A program made the position numbers and the translations under genes. Positions 53,414 through 61,832 of a stretch of DNA of 64,000 bases are shown one piece after another. How positions within the stretch are numbered: position 1 is the first letter of the stretch; the number at the start of each line of letters is the position of its first letter. Below the pieces are notes generated by a model. That model was not told the origin of the DNA and did not search any database. It worked only from the letters and a program-made list of their open reading frames with translations. Where the stretch lies: assembly GCF_004785795.1 (NCBI RefSeq), contig NZ_SRRO01000001.1, positions 2,108,001-2,172,000 of the forward strand, given 5' to 3'. This DNA is from Nocardioides eburneiflavus (lineage in GTDB: Bacteria; Actinomycetota; Actinomycetes; Propionibacteriales; Nocardioidaceae).

Positions 53414-54537
53414 ACGCCGTGCTCCACGAGGCCGACGAGGTGCTGCTCGGCTTCACCCGCGCGCTGCGCGCCGCCGGCGTACCGGTCACCCAGGACCGCG
53501 CCCACGGGTTCCTGGCCGCGGTCGCGGCCGTCGGCGCCGATGACCGCCAGGCCACCTACTGGGCCGGCCGCGCGACCCTGTGCGGCTCGCCGGACGACCT
53601 GGCCCGCCACGACGAGGTCTTCGCAGCCTGGTTCGACCCGCGCGACGGCCTCCCGCGGGCGCGGCCGCGCGAGGCGTCGAGGCCCTCCACCGCCCAGCTG
53701 CTGCCCGACGCCGAGGGCGCAGGTGGCGGCGACGAGGCGGGCGAGGAGGACCTCGTCCGAGCGAGGGCCTCGGAGGCGGAGGTGCTCAAGCACCGCGACG
53801 TGGCGACGTTGGACGCCGCGGAGAAACGGCGCCTGGCCTCGATGTTCGTCCGGCTGTCGCTGCGCCCGCCCGCGCGGCGTACGGCTCGGCACCAGCGCTG
53901 GCACCGCGGCGAGCTCGACGCCTCGCGGACCCTGCGGAACTCGCTGCGCCACCTCGGCGAGCCCGGCGAGATCGCGTGGCGCCGGCGCGGCACCCGGCCG
54001 CGGCGGGTGGTGCTGCTGGTCGACGTCAGCGGGTCGATGAGCCCGTACGCCGACGCGCTGCTGCGGCTCGCCCACCGGCTCACCCAGTCGGCGCGCTCGG
54101 TGGGCGGCGGCGTCGAGACCTTCACCGTCGGCACCCGTCTGACGCACGTCACGCGCGCCCTGCGCTCGCCGGACGCGGACCGCGCGATCGTCGCCGCCGG
54201 CGAGGTCGTGCCCGACTGGTCGGGCGGCACGCGGCTGGGCGAGACGCTGCGGGTGTTCCTCGACCGGTGGGGCCAGCGCGGGATGGCCCGCGGCGCGGTC
54301 GTGGTGGTCTTCAGCGACGGCTGGGAGCGCGGGGACGCAGAGCTCCTCGGCGAGCAGATGGCCCGCCTCAAGCGGGTCGCGCACCGGGTGGTGTGGGTCA
54401 ACCCGCACCGCGGCAAGGCGGGGTACGAGCCGCTCCAGGGAGGTGTGGTGGCCGCGCTCCCGCACTGCGACGACTTCCTCGCCGGCCACTCGCTGGCGAC
54501 CTTCGCCGACCTGACCGAGGTGATCTCCCGTGCGTGA
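53410..54537 (+). CDS. vWA domain protein, CoxE-like
   Basis: A 375-residue protein with a helical N-terminal part and a C-terminal von Willebrand A domain. The metal-binding Asp-x-Ser-x-Ser motif is VDVSGSM at about residue 204; VVVFSDGWERGD and TRLGETLRVFLDRW follow. The pairing MoxR plus CoxE-like vWA protein serves maturation of molybdenum hydroxylases, with XdhC next. It overlaps both neighbours, so three proteins are made together. Confidence 0.85.
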   Translation: MNAVLHEADEVLLGFTRALRAAGVPVTQDRAHGFLAAVAAVGADDRQATYWAGRATLCGSPDDLARHDEVFAAWFDPRDGLPRARPREASRPSTAQLLPDAEGAGGGDEAGEEDLVRARASEAEVLKHRDVATLDAAEKRRLASMFVRLSLRPPARRTARHQRWHRGELDASRTLRNSLRHLGEPGEIAWRRRGTRPRRVVLLVDVSGSMSPYADALLRLAHRLTQSARSVGGGVETFTVGTRLTHVTRALRSPDADRAIVAAGEVVPDWSGGTRLGETLRVFLDRWGQRGMARGAVVVVFSDGWERGDAELLGEQMARLKRVAHRVVWVNPHRGKAGYEPLQGGVVAALPHCDDFLAGHSLATFADLTEVISRA

Positions 54538-55663
54538 CGTGTTGCCCGAGCTGATGCAGTGGTGGGAGGCCGGCGAGACCATCGGCGTCGGGACCGTGGT
54601 CGCGACCTTCCGCTCCGCGCCCCGCCCGGCCGGCGCCTCGATGCTGGTCGGGCCCGACGAGACGGCCGTGGGATCGGTGTCGGGCGGCTGCGTCGAGGGC
54701 GCCGTCTACGAGCTGGCGCAGTCGGTCGTGGCCTCGGGGGAGCCGGTGCTCGAGCGCTACGGGGTCTCCGACGACGACGCCTTCGCGGTCGGCCTCACCT
54801 GCGGCGGCATCCTCGACGTCTTCGTCGAGCAGGTCTCGCGCGAGACCTTCCCGCAGCTGGGCGAGGTGGCCGCCGACATCGAGGCAGGACGCCCGGTCGC
54901 CCTGGCCACCGTCATCGAGCACCCGGACCCCGCGTGGCTCGGCCGCCGGATGGTGATCCGCCCCGACGTCGCCGCCGACGGCAGCCTCGGCTCGCCGCGC
55001 GCCGACGCCGCCGTCCACGACGACGCCCTCGGCCTGCTGGCCGCCGGCACCAACGCCACCCTGACGTACGGCCCGGACGGCGAGCGTCGCGGCGAGGGCA
55101 TGCGGGTGTTCGTGTGGGGCTTCGCCCCCAAGCCGCGGATGCTGGTGTTCGGCGCCATCGACTTCGCCGCCGCTGTGGCCAAGGTGGGCTCGTTCCTCGG
55201 CTACCACGTGACGGTGTGCGACGCGCGCCCCGTCTTCGCGACCAATTCGCGATTCCCGGGCGCCGACGAGGTGGTCGTCGACTGGCCGCACCGCTACCTG
55301 CAGGCCGAGCTCGACGCCGGCCGCATCGACCGGCGCACCGTGCTCGCGGTGCTGACCCACGACCCCAAGTTCGACGTGCCGCTGCTCGAGGTCGCGCTGC
55401 GCCTCGACGACGACGTACGCCCGGGCTACATCGGCGCGATGGGGTCGCGCCGCACCCACGACGAGCGGTTGGCCCGGCTGGTCGAGGCGGGTCTCGGAGA
55501 GGACGAGCTGTCCCTGCTGTCCTCGCCCATCGGGCTCGACCTCGGCGCCCGTACGCCCGAGGAGACGGCCGTGTCGATCGCGGCCGAGATCGTCGCCCGG
55601 CAGTGGGGCGGCTCCGGCGAGCGGCTGGCCACGACGCGGGGCCGGATCCACCACGACGACTGA
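54530..55663 (+). CDS. xdhC: XdhC-family molybdenum cofactor insertion protein
   Basis: A 377-residue XdhC/CoxI-type protein. It binds sulfurated molybdenum cofactor and inserts it into the hydroxylase. Typical segments: VATFRSAPRPAGASMLVG with VSGGCVEGAV at the N-terminus, a Rossmann domain (LVFGAIDFAAAVAKVGSFLG) and GYIGAMGSRRTHDER near the C-terminus. The start GTG 54530 overlaps the vWA gene by 8 nt. Its likely clients are the subunits encoded from 61359 on. Confidence 0.9.
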   Translation: MRDVLPELMQWWEAGETIGVGTVVATFRSAPRPAGASMLVGPDETAVGSVSGGCVEGAVYELAQSVVASGEPVLERYGVSDDDAFAVGLTCGGILDVFVEQVSRETFPQLGEVAADIEAGRPVALATVIEHPDPAWLGRRMVIRPDVAADGSLGSPRADAAVHDDALGLLAAGTNATLTYGPDGERRGEGMRVFVWGFAPKPRMLVFGAIDFAAAVAKVGSFLGYHVTVCDARPVFATNSRFPGADEVVVDWPHRYLQAELDAGRIDRRTVLAVLTHDPKFDVPLLEVALRLDDDVRPGYIGAMGSRRTHDERLARLVEAGLGEDELSLLSSPIGLDLGARTPEETAVSIAAEIVARQWGGSGERLATTRGRIHHDD

Positions 55664-55712
55664 CCGAGCCGGCCCGCGTCGGCCCGAATTGGCCCGTACG
55701 GGCGGGTCCACC

Positions 55713-55725
55713 TATGGTCTTCGGG
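55713..55725 (+). promoter_or_regulatory. Leaderless promoter of the EEP-family gene
   Basis: TATGGT (55713-55718) followed by 7 nt and the ATG at 55726. This favours 55726 over the ATG at 55714, which would lie inside the -10 element. Confidence 0.45.
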
Positions 55726-56625
55726 ATGTTTTTTCCCGCCGCGCCGCCCCGTGACCGTGCCCGATCGACCGCTCTGCTCGTAGCCATCGTCCTGCTGCTC
55801 GCGGTCCTGACCCCCAGCGCCTCGGCAGCGGAAGCCCGCGAGGAGGGCCGGTCCCAGGCCGGGTCAGCAGGGCCTGCCGGCCGCTTCAGCGTGGCGACCC
55901 TCAACCTGCGCAAGGGGATGCGGGTCGCGGGCATGCGGCACGACATCGGGCGGGTCCTCGACGGCGGCGCCTCGGTCATCGGCTTCCAGGAGCGCCTCTT
56001 CAGCCGGCCCGCCCTGCGCGCGTCGCTCCCGAAGTCGTGGACCCTGCTGATGCCGAGCGGTCCGACCGGCACGGACGACAACCCGATCGCCTTCGACAAG
56101 GACGTCTGGAAGCTCGAGAAGACCTGGTCCGCCCTGCTCACCGGCAAGACCTGGCGACGCCAGACCGGCCGGGTCGCGCACGACCAGTACGGCGTGGTGG
56201 CGGTGCTCCGTCACCGCGCCAGCGGCCACGTCGTCCGGGCCGTGAGCTTCCACCTGCCCAACCACCTCCACAACCGGCGTACAGGCGGGCCCAACTACGC
56301 CAACCGCGGTGGTGTCGAGGCGATGTGGCGGATGGCGTACCGGGTGCGCGCTCTCAAGGAGAACGCGCCCGAGGAGCACCAGTTCGTCGCGATGTGCGAC
56401 TGCAACGTCACCGAGAACCGGGACACGACCGACCACCTGGTGAAGGGGCGAATCACCAGGCCGTTGCGCCTGGAGACCAACTACAGCGGCCGCAAGGGTG
56501 GGTCGGGGATCGACTACGTGATGGGCGAGCGCGCCTCGGCCTTCCGCATCGACTCCTTCAGGTCCTACCGCCACCTGGTCACCGACCACCCCGGCATCGT
56601 CGCCACCTTCACGCGCAAGCGCTGA
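55726..56625 (+). CDS. Secreted endonuclease/exonuclease/phosphatase family protein
   Basis: A 299-residue EEP-fold protein with a signal peptide (TALLVAIVLLLAVLTPSASA). ATLNLRKGM at the start of the domain, IGFQER with the metal-binding Glu, MCDCNVTENRD with the Asp-x-Asn pair, and IDYVMG with VTDHPGIVATF, which holds the catalytic His, are all present. Such secreted enzymes cleave phosphodiesters in nucleic acids or lipids; the substrate cannot be read. No gene of a pathway is adjacent. Confidence 0.82.
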   Translation: MFFPAAPPRDRARSTALLVAIVLLLAVLTPSASAAEAREEGRSQAGSAGPAGRFSVATLNLRKGMRVAGMRHDIGRVLDGGASVIGFQERLFSRPALRASLPKSWTLLMPSGPTGTDDNPIAFDKDVWKLEKTWSALLTGKTWRRQTGRVAHDQYGVVAVLRHRASGHVVRAVSFHLPNHLHNRRTGGPNYANRGGVEAMWRMAYRVRALKENAPEEHQFVAMCDCNVTENRDTTDHLVKGRITRPLRLETNYSGRKGGSGIDYVMGERASAFRIDSFRSYRHLVTDHPGIVATFTRKR

Positions 56626-56693
56626 GCAGCGGTCGGGCCGGCGGTGGGGGCGTCAGTGAAGCGGCCGCCCGCATCGGTGGCCATACTCGCGAC

Positions 56694-57152
56694 GTGCACA
56701 TCACGTGGCGAGCCCTCGTCCTCCTTGTGGCGATCACTTCGGGCATGCTCGCACTCAGCGGCTGCGAGCAGGTCGACCCTTCGGCCGCCTCCGGTGCGAA
56801 GCCCGCTCCATCCTCGGCGACCACACAGTCCGAGTCGGCCGGTGCCACCGCCACCGCAGTCCCCGCCAACCTCCTGCATGTCTGCGACCACGTGCAGGAC
56901 GCCTTCCGGTCGGGCAGCCTCGACGACGCCGCGCAGAACCGCGCACTCGCCTCGGAGCTGCAGGGGATGATCGATGTCGCTGACCCTGACGCAGCACAGA
57001 TGCTTCGCCCGATGGCCGAAGCCGCCGCGGCCATCGGCGCTGACGGCCGGTCGCGCGCGGCGCCACGTCTGCAAAGAGCCCAAGGCAGGGCCTACCGGGC
57101 GTTGCGCCGCACCTGCATCAGCGCAGGCTCGCAAGCCTGGAACCAGCACTAG
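56694..57152 (+). CDS. Lipoprotein, unknown function
   Basis: A 152-residue lipoprotein with signal ALVLLVAITSGMLALSGC (lipobox ALSGC), a Ser/Thr/Ala-rich linker, and a helical domain with three Cys (LLHVCDHV, RRTCISAG). No family is recognised. GTG 56694 is preceded by CATACT and 6 nt, a weak leaderless signal. It ends at 57152, before a 500-nt stretch without genes. Confidence 0.65.
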   Translation: MHITWRALVLLVAITSGMLALSGCEQVDPSAASGAKPAPSSATTQSESAGATATAVPANLLHVCDHVQDAFRSGSLDDAAQNRALASELQGMIDVADPDAAQMLRPMAEAAAAIGADGRSRAAPRLQRAQGRAYRALRRTCISAGSQAWNQH

Positions 57153-57655
57153 AGGGCATGCAGGGATGCAGGGGTCGCGGCATGCGCGGATGTGCTGATG
57201 TGGCTCCCTGCGACGATGTGGAGTGACCAGCAGATTCCCAGACCAAGTCGTGTGGGTCCATGGTGCAGGCGCCCGGTTTGCGAGCGGGTCTTCGTAAAAG
57301 AAGAACAAGCGATGGAGTCGATTGGGCGTCATCGGCTCACCGGCCTCCGAACCGAGTACCCCGGGGGGGGGGGGGACCGGCGCCTACGACGATGCGATAG
57401 GCGCGGTCTGTTCAGGCCCAGCCGGGACCATCACGGCACCCCTGAGCATGTTGCCCAGTTCTCCCCTGGGTGGACGCGGCACCTGCACGTGTTTGACGGT
57501 AGGGAGGACTCGTCCTGAGGTTGGTGAGCGTCCGACATCGGCATGAGCGGACGCAACTCGGTGGGTCTGCAGACCGACGCCGACGTGGCTCAGCGATTGT
57601 CCCTGGCACGCCTGCACCCCCGCCGGCGTCAGGTTCGGCGGGGTGCGGGGCTGGG
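57153..57655. other. Gene-poor stretch with a 13-G homopolymer
   Basis: About 500 nt with no supported gene on either strand; the longest frames here are antisense to neighbours or have no start context. It contains an unbroken run of 13 G (57363-57375) and a short inverted repeat TCTTC/GAAGA near 57290. Base composition is less GC-biased than in the flanking genes. Confidence 0.6.
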
Positions 57656-59095
57656 TCATCGTCGGCGTGGTCGCGGGATGCCGGGGCCCGGTGGATCTGG
57701 TGGGTCGAGGTCGGTGGTGCCGGTGTGGTCGCGGCGGTAGCGGTGGCCGTGGGGACTCGTCCACGCGAAGACGCCGGGCTCGACCATGGCGTAGCGCCAG
57801 GGTGAGTGGGTCTTCAACCGGTGGTGGAACCGGCACAGGCAGGCGAGGTTGCTCGTGGTCGTCGGGCCGGGTTGCGGTCGGCCCTCGGCGTGGGCGTCGT
57901 TGTCCCACGGGATGATGTGGTCGACGTCGCAGCGCCGGGCGGGGCGGGAGCAGAACGGGAACACGCAGGTGCGATCCCTCAGGATCACGTGTTCGCGGAT
58001 CGTTGCCGGGACCTTCCGCGTCTGCGCGGTGAGCGTGGTGTTGAGGTCGATGACGGGCTTGATGGTGACCTCGGTGCGGGTGTCGGCGCACCAGGACTGG
58101 ACCTGCTCGAGCAGGACCAGGCGTTGACCGTTCTCCATCCGGCCGGTGGGACCGAAGACCGTGGTGTCGCCGGAGAAGGAGGCGTCGACGTGGGCGTGGA
58201 TCACGACCGCGCGGGCGGCGGGCAGGTGCGTCTCGTCGGCGTCGTCGCCGCCAGCGCCGGTGTCCTCCAGGTCGGCGCCGCCGCCGGCGAGATCCAGAGC
58301 AGTCTGGGTCCTGGCGAGGTCCCCGAGGGCCTTGGCTCGTCGGGCGTCGAGTGGCAGCAGGGATCCGAGGGCCTGCTGGGTGGCGGCGTGGTGGGCGAGG
58401 GCGCGGTCGAGGTCGAGGGCGTCGGCGATGTCGACCTCGGCCTCGATCCGCAGGGTGCCGGCGTAGTGCACGTCGTCGGTGTCCACGGTGACGTGGCGCG
58501 GGTCGACGTGCAGGTAGCCGTCCTCGGGGTCCGCAGCGGGGTCGGCGGTGGCGAGGTCGTAGCGCCTGATGGTCTCCGCGACGAGGCGGTCGAGCTGCGC
58601 GGTGCGGATGCGTCCGGCGACGGCGGCGACCTGTGCGTCGACGAACCCGGCCGCCTCACGAGTCAATGCGGGTGAGGAGTGGATGGTGGTGTCCGCGACC
58701 GCCCGGGCCCGCCACGCGGGCACCTGCCCGGCGTGGACCTGTGCCCAGAGCCGGGGGAGGCGGTGGCGCAGCTCGAGGGCGTGGCCGATGAGCTTCTTCG
58801 CCGCGGTGGTGGTGATCCCGAGGACGGTGCCGAGCTCGGCGCAACAGAACTCCGCCACCAGCGGGGCACCCTCGCCGGCGATGGGTTCCTCGTGCTGCGA
58901 CCCGGGCACCGTGAACGACGCCGCGGAGTGGATCGACTCCGGCGGGTGCAGGTCGGCCCACCTGGCGGCGAGGACCAGCTGGTCGGCTGCGGCCCGGTCC
59001 TCGGCGGCCTTGCGGTCACGGATCGCGGACAGCAACTCGGCGGGTGAGAGGTCGTCCGCGACCCCTCGCGCCCCGGCTGCCAGTGTCTCGATCAT
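57656..59095 (-). CDS. DUF222/HNH endonuclease family protein
   Basis: A 479-residue protein of the actinobacterial DUF222-HNH type. The DUF222 region covers most of the N-terminal 300 residues (LSPAELLSAIRDRKAAEDRA, ALELRHRLPRLWAQVHAGQV); the HNH domain lies near the C-terminus: HVILRDRTCVFPFCSRPAR, DVDHIIPW and NLACLCRFHHRLK. These proteins occur in many copies per genome and behave like selfish or domesticated nucleases. The start at ATG 59095 is supported by TACAAT and 7 nt upstream on the minus strand; the frame also opens with TTG at 59125. Confidence 0.88.
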   Translation of the reverse strand: MIETLAAGARGVADDLSPAELLSAIRDRKAAEDRAAADQLVLAARWADLHPPESIHSAASFTVPGSQHEEPIAGEGAPLVAEFCCAELGTVLGITTTAAKKLIGHALELRHRLPRLWAQVHAGQVPAWRARAVADTTIHSSPALTREAAGFVDAQVAAVAGRIRTAQLDRLVAETIRRYDLATADPAADPEDGYLHVDPRHVTVDTDDVHYAGTLRIEAEVDIADALDLDRALAHHAATQQALGSLLPLDARRAKALGDLARTQTALDLAGGGADLEDTGAGGDDADETHLPAARAVVIHAHVDASFSGDTTVFGPTGRMENGQRLVLLEQVQSWCADTRTEVTIKPVIDLNTTLTAQTRKVPATIREHVILRDRTCVFPFCSRPARRCDVDHIIPWDNDAHAEGRPQPGPTTTSNLACLCRFHHRLKTHSPWRYAMVEPGVFAWTSPHGHRYRRDHTGTTDLDPPDPPGPGIPRPRRR

Positions 59096-59102
59096 GCGTT
59101 TG

Positions 59103-59108
59103 ATTGTA
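59103..59108 (-). promoter_or_regulatory. -10 element of the HNH gene, leaderless
   Basis: TACAAT on the minus strand (ATTGTA on plus, 59103-59108), 7 nt before the ATG at 59095. It is the closest match to a consensus -10 among the leaderless promoters of this window. Confidence 0.5.
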
Positions 59109-59215
59109 GTCGTGGGGTCCGACAACGGCCCTCGCGCGGACGAAGGCCAGCAGGGTCTCGTGACGGGACTTCGTCCCTCCTCGACCAGCGGGGGACGGGT
59201 GTGGTTTCGAGGCTC

Positions 59216-59269
59216 GCTGCGCTCGCACCTCGACCACCGAACAGCTGCGCTCGCACCTCGACCGCCGAA
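59216..59269 (+). repeat. Tandem 26-nt repeat of a dispersed REP-like family
   Basis: Two copies of a 26-nt unit starting GCTGCGCTCGCACCTCG, at 59216-59241 and 59244-59269, differ at one base. The sequence before copy 1 (GTGGTTTCGAGGCTCGCT) matches the REP-like element at 32143-32203 on the other strand. The whole 59109-59434 stretch holds no gene except promoter sequence of the neighbouring genes. Confidence 0.5.
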
Positions 59270-59434
59270 GGTGATGGGGCGCCTCGCCAGTCACTCGGCC
59301 TCCGACGGGGAGCGACTTCCCACCCGCGACCGGCAGGCAGTGTCGTGACGATACCCGTGACCGACCTCCTGGCACACTGCCTGTCGCCGTCATCACACTC
59401 GGGCTAGGTTTGCGGTGACCGACCAGGAGCCGTC

Positions 59435-60661
59435 ATGACCAGCGAGGACCTGCACGCCCGCCGCGTGAGTGCCGTGCGCGCCTGGACACGCTTCGTGTCC
59501 GAGGGCGAGGAGCAGGCCGAGGCCGTCCGTCCCGAGATCCTGCGCAGCTGGCAGCTCTCCGGCGTCGTGTCGCCGACGGTGACCGAGGCGCCCCTGGACG
59601 ACGAGGCGGACACGGCCGACTTCTGGAAGCAGTCGCCGCTCCAGACCGCGGTCGAGCGCGTGCAGGACGAGCTGCGGCGCACGGCCGAGGACGGCGACCT
59701 GGTCATCGCGGTGACCGACGACCAGACCCGGATCCTGTGGACCTACGGGGGCCGGGTGATGCGCCGCAAGGCCGAGACGGTCAACTTCGTGCCCGGCGGC
59801 CGCTGGGACGAGCGCAGCGTCGGCACCAACGCGCTGGCGATCGCCGGCCGGACCGCGCGGCCGTCGATGGTCTTCAGTGCCGAGCACTACGCCGAGGTCG
59901 TGCACAACTGGGTGTGCTGGGCGGCCCCCGTGTTCGACCCGGTCACCGGGCGCTCGCTCGGGGTCATCGACCTGTCGACCACGTGGGACCGCACGCACCC
60001 GATCGGGCTCGCGACCGCACGCGTGATGGCCCGGCTGATCGAGGCCGCCCTGCCGTCCGACCGGCGTACGACCCTCGCCGGCGACGCCGGCCCCGCCGAC
60101 CCCGGACTCACCCTCACCCTGCTCGGCACCGCCGAGGTGTGGCTCGACGGGCAGCGCCTCCTGCTCAACCGTCGCCAGACCGAGATCCTCGCGTTGCTGG
60201 CGATGCATCCCGCAGGCCTGTCGGTCGAGCACCTGCACTCCCTGCTCTACGGCGACTCGTCGGTGACGACCTCGACCCTCAAGGCGGAGGTCTCGCACCT
60301 GCGGTCCGCCCTGGCGGGTCAGCTGTCCTCACGCCCCTACCGCCTCACGATGCCGGTTGCCACCGACGTCGAGGAGGTCCAGCGGCTGCTGCGTCGCGGC
60401 GACGTGCGCGCGGCCGTGCGGGCGTACGGCGGGGACCTGCTGCCCGGCACCGACTCGCCCGCGCTGGTGCAGATGGGGGACTACCTCGCGGTGAGCGTCC
60501 GCGAGGCCCTGCTCGCCAACCCCGACGCCGACGCGGTCCTGCGCTACAGCGAGCTCGCGCCCTACGACACCGCCGTGGTCGAGGCATGCCTCGCGACCCT
60601 GCCGGTCCACCACCCGGTCGCGCCGCTGCTCAAGGGCAAGCTGGCCGCCTCCGACGGATGA
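59435..60661 (+). CDS. GAF-domain transcriptional regulator
   Basis: A 408-residue regulator. The N-terminal RPEILRSWQLSGV and a GAF domain (about 60-200, with RWDERSVGTNALAIAG and PVFDPVTGRSLGVIDLSTTW) resemble AcoR/NifA-type sensor regions. The C-terminal part (LLNRRQTEILALLAMHPAG, SVEHLHSLLYGDSSVTTST) is a winged helix in place of the sigma54 domain. It lies just ahead of the oxidoreductase genes and may respond to a small molecule and regulate them. The ATG at 59435 follows a TAGGTT at 59404-59409. Confidence 0.82.
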   Translation: MTSEDLHARRVSAVRAWTRFVSEGEEQAEAVRPEILRSWQLSGVVSPTVTEAPLDDEADTADFWKQSPLQTAVERVQDELRRTAEDGDLVIAVTDDQTRILWTYGGRVMRRKAETVNFVPGGRWDERSVGTNALAIAGRTARPSMVFSAEHYAEVVHNWVCWAAPVFDPVTGRSLGVIDLSTTWDRTHPIGLATARVMARLIEAALPSDRRTTLAGDAGPADPGLTLTLLGTAEVWLDGQRLLLNRRQTEILALLAMHPAGLSVEHLHSLLYGDSSVTTSTLKAEVSHLRSALAGQLSSRPYRLTMPVATDVEEVQRLLRRGDVRAAVRAYGGDLLPGTDSPALVQMGDYLAVSVREALLANPDADAVLRYSELAPYDTAVVEACLATLPVHHPVAPLLKGKLAASDG

Positions 60662-61272
60662 CCGACCTGCGGAGCACGATCGCGTTCGTCGCTGCGCTCG
60701 CGACCGCGCTCGCGCTGGCGGCGTGCAGCCGCGGTCCGGACGGACCGGCTCCCGACCCCGTGACCGCGTCCAGCGAGGCCCCTGACGCCGGCCCCTGGCA
60801 GACGGTCGTCGACGAGGAGACGGGGATCCGGTTCGACTTCCCCGTGGCGGCGACGCCGGTCGAGGAGGAGCAGGTCGTGGCCGGACGCCGCTTCCCGACC
60901 TACACCTACGCGCACCAGACCGGCGGCACCGAGCTGGTCGTGGTGCTCGAGGACGTCGGGCTGCGGCTCCGGCTGGTCCCCAAGGACATGGTCCGCATGA
61001 TCACGGGCACGCTCGAGGGCGCAGGCGACGAGAGCATCCGGTGCGGACGGGTGCGCGGCGGCGCGCGGCGACTGCGTACGACGTGCCGGTCGGTGGACGA
61101 GTCGGGCAACGAGCGGATCTGCATGGGCATCGCGCTGGCCTTCCGCGAGGTGGTGTCCACCTCGATCGTCGCCCACACCGCCGGCCCCGACGAGGGGGTG
61201 CACGCCTACCAGGTCAACGGCGCCGCCAAGAAGATCGCCGACAGCATGCGGGCCGGCGGCGAGGTGGTCTGA
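60658..61272 (+). CDS. Lipoprotein of unknown function
   Basis: A 204-residue lipoprotein: signal TIAFVAALATALALAAC, a Pro/Ser-rich linker, then one domain beginning WQTVVDEETGIRFDFPVAAT with several Cys residues (ESIRCGR, RTTCRS, ICMG), suggesting disulfides. The ATG at 60658 overlaps the regulator stop (ATGA). The segment resembles surface domains seen in many small actinobacterial lipoproteins; no function assigned. Confidence 0.75.
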   Translation: MTDLRSTIAFVAALATALALAACSRGPDGPAPDPVTASSEAPDAGPWQTVVDEETGIRFDFPVAATPVEEEQVVAGRRFPTYTYAHQTGGTELVVVLEDVGLRLRLVPKDMVRMITGTLEGAGDESIRCGRVRGGARRLRTTCRSVDESGNERICMGIALAFREVVSTSIVAHTAGPDEGVHAYQVNGAAKKIADSMRAGGEVV

Positions 61273-61313
61273 GCCGCTCACCCAGCCCCAACCATCTCCC
61301 AACCACGGCGACC

Positions 61314-61319
61314 TAGGTT
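61314..61319 (+). promoter_or_regulatory. Possible -10 element upstream of the oxidoreductase operon
   Basis: TAGGTT (61314-61319) 40 nt before the ATG of the 2Fe-2S subunit gene, giving a short leader. The spacing excludes leaderless initiation; GGAG lies before the ATG. Confidence 0.3.
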
Positions 61320-61358
61320 CGGCACCAGGAGTGACCCACCTCACACTGGAGCGGCCAG

Positions 61359-61828
<470 letters not shown>

Positions 61829-61832
<4 letters not shown>

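Noticed and set aside
57192..57518. 108-residue plus-strand frame across the G-run
   Set aside because: Random composition, no start context, and its reading depends on the exact length of the homopolymer.
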